DNA from: Bifidobacteriaceae bacterium
GTDB lineage: Bacteria > Actinomycetota > Actinomycetes > Actinomycetales > WQXJ01
Assembly: GCA_031265345.1 (NCBI GenBank)
Contig: JAISCU010000401.1
Span: 1-13,215, forward strand
Direction: 5' to 3'
Length of the DNA stretch: 13,215 nucleotides
In this document: piece after piece, positions 12,108 to 13,215 of the stretch
How positions within the stretch are numbered: position 1 is the stretch's first letter
Layout of the letters: each line of letters opens with the position of its first letter
Made by a program: the position numbers and the translations under genes
The notes under the pieces: generated by a model
Database searches by the model: none
The model's input: the letters and a program-made list of their open reading frames with translations, nothing else
What the model was told of the DNA's origin: nothing

Positions 12108-13215
12108 GGGCCGCCTCGGTGGCGCGGTACTTCTGGGCCGGGCTTCGCGGGCGGTCGGGCTGGGTGGGGGCCAACAGCCCGGCTTCGACCAACGGGTGGA
12201 TATGCCGCCTGGTGTTATAGGTGTGCGGCGTCAAGCCGATGGCGGCGAGCAGGTCGGCTTTCGGTCTGGGCGTTATGGAGGCGGCGCCGAGGATGGCCGC
12301 CACTTGGTCACTCACTTGGTCACTCACTTGGTCACTTACTTGGTCACTTACTTGGTCACTTGCTTGGTCACTTGCTCTGTCGTTCGCTTCGTCATCCAAC
12401 CGGTCGCTCGGCGGCCCATGTCCGTCAGGAGGCGGCCAAGCCGGGCTGTCGAGCGGGTCGCCAGCGCGTGGGGAATCCGGGGCCGCGTGAGCTCCGCGGG
12501 TGGTGTCCGGCAGTCCCTCGATCCGGGGCCGGTGGTTCTTGATCCAGACCGTGAACCGGAGCCCCCTGGGCAGTTCGGTGATGCTTGGCGGCGGCAACCC
12601 CTGGCTGGCGACGGCCTTGAACACGGCTGGGACTCCGGTGCCCCACTTCTCCATCAGGCTCATCTCCGCGAACACCCTGGCCAGTGTGGGGTTGCGGATG
12701 GAGGACAATCCGCCGGTCATGTCTTCGATGGTGATTCCAGGCATCAATCCGCCGGGATTGTCCACCTCTATCCGGTCGTCGCAGAACGCCACCCGAATCG
12801 GCGAGCCCTTTACCGAATAAGACGCGTGTACCAGCGAGTTGACAACGACCTCCCGAATGGCGTCAATCGGTATGGACCAGACATCGCGGCGGCGAACGCC
12901 ACCGAACTCCGCGCTCAGGAAGGCGTGCTTCTTGAGGAAATCCATCACCGAGTCAACCGCCAACGGCAGATGCTCATGGACCTCGATCCGGTCGAAGATG
13001 TCCAGCCGATCCTCGCCTCGGAAGCGGGCGCACTGGACGTAAGCCAACGGGAAGACGCGCTCGCGCTCTTTCCCCGCCAGGAGCACGCCGCCGTTGGTCG
13101 GCACCCATCGGCCCTGGTCCTGGGTTATCAGGTCGAGGGTGCGCAGTGTCTGCGTCGTGATCGGTCGACCGAGCATCTTCTCCAGCGCTGCCCAGTCCAA
13201 GTCGCTCGGTGTCTG
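12082..13215 (-). CDS. COG2865-type ATP-binding transcriptional regulator, partial
   Basis: C-terminal part of an AlbA_2 (Schlafen-like) plus HATPase_c_4 protein, often named putative transcriptional regulator or RecG-like. The frame is open through the window edge, so the TTG at 13200 is not a true start and the AlbA_2 domain lies outside. The visible 377 residues contain LLAGKER...FPLAYVQCARF and the GHKL-type ATPase part. That part has the N-box REVVVNSLVHASYS (near 117-130), VDNPGGL (near 147), RNPTLARVF and EKWGTG. Next come a Pro/Asp-rich linker and eight four-residue units of SDQV type. A C-terminal winged-helix-like segment follows, about 70 residues, with HPLVEAGLLAPTQPDRPRSPAQKYRAT. 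Such proteins are thought to act as ATP-responsive DNA-binding regulators. The gene downstream overlaps by 26 nt. Confidence 0.85.
   Translation of the reverse strand, partial: QTPSDLDWAALEKMLGRPITTQTLRTLDLITQDQGRWVPTNGGVLLAGKERERVFPLAYVQCARFRGEDRLDIFDRIEVHEHLPLAVDSVMDFLKKHAFLSAEFGGVRRRDVWSIPIDAIREVVVNSLVHASYSVKGSPIRVAFCDDRIEVDNPGGLMPGITIEDMTGGLSSIRNPTLARVFAEMSLMEKWGTGVPAVFKAVASQGLPPPSITELPRGLRFTVWIKNHRPRIEGLPDTTRGAHAAPDSPRAGDPLDSPAWPPPDGHGPPSDRLDDEANDRASDQASDQVSDQVSDQVSDQVSDQVAAILGAASITPRPKADLLAAIGLTPHTYNTRRHIHPLVEAGLLAPTQPDRPRSPAQKYRATEAARALLARRG
12303..12398 (-). repeat. 12-nt in-frame minisatellite encoding SDQV units
   Basis: Six consecutive 12-nt units of CTTGGTCACTNN (plus strand) start at 12303, 12315, 12327, 12339, 12351 and 12363. 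Neighbouring units are identical in pairs. Two degenerate units follow (12375-12398). They encode a run of SDQV/SDQA tetrads between the ATPase domain and the winged helix. Being a multiple of three, copy-number change keeps the frame. Confidence 0.9.

Noticed and set aside
11349..12542. 397-codon plus-strand frame
   Set aside because: Antisense to the proline-rich gene and the COG2865 regulator. Its LGHLLGHL-type repeat is simply the minisatellite read on the wrong strand.

Overview
The window looks like chromosomal DNA from a high-GC Gram-positive bacterium (Actinomycetota). The supports are strong G/C bias at third codon positions, frequent GTG starts, TAnnnT -10 boxes, an actinobacterial-type S9 with an acidic N-terminal extension, and lipoproteins of a typical actinobacterial style. 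The order within the phylum cannot be fixed from the sequence alone. No rRNA, tRNA, CRISPR array, transposase or integrase gene was seen.

Layout. (1) Bases 1-712 are a repeat-bearing non-coding stretch that ends in a good promoter and a structured leader. (2) Bases 713-3907 are a tight plus-strand operon: ribosomal proteins L13 (rplM) and S9 (rpsI), phosphoglucosamine mutase (glmM) and a DedA/VTT-family membrane protein whose cytoplasmic tail is an 18-nt in-frame repeat. It closes in a long inverted repeat that spans the last stop codon. (3) Bases 4120-5271 are a single zinc-dependent alcohol dehydrogenase gene with its own promoter and a small palindromic operator candidate. (4) Bases 5278-8067 hold two tandem paralogous lipoprotein genes of unknown function, bracketed by inverted copies of an 85-bp repeat element. 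The first lipoprotein gene has ten consecutive G residues between its -35 and -10 candidates. (5) Bases 8071-10536, minus strand: a GT-B-fold glycosyltransferase-like gene followed by a CapA-type (PGA_cap) exported protein, both suggestive of cell-envelope work. (6) Bases 10807-11181, minus strand: a small multi-pass membrane protein. (7) Bases 11631-13215, minus strand: the C-terminal part of a COG2865-type (AlbA_2 / HATPase_c_4) regulator cut by the window edge, overlapping a one-span proline-rich protein. The regulator carries a 12-nt in-frame minisatellite encoding SDQV units.

The most interesting signals are mainly non-coding. One is a family of GGGGAC...GTCCCC inverted repeats placed at, or within a few bases of, stop codons; two 85-bp copies carry a nested pair of DnaA-box-like sequences. 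Another is two CRP/GlxR-like TGTGA-N6-TCACA boxes, both centred exactly 30.5 nt upstream of the proposed (apparently leaderless) start codons of capA and the small membrane protein. A third is a candidate slippage-controlled promoter on an exported lipoprotein. The glmM-DedA operon, CapA, glycosyltransferase and lipoproteins all concern the envelope, but only the rplM-rpsI-glmM-DedA genes are evidently one transcription unit.
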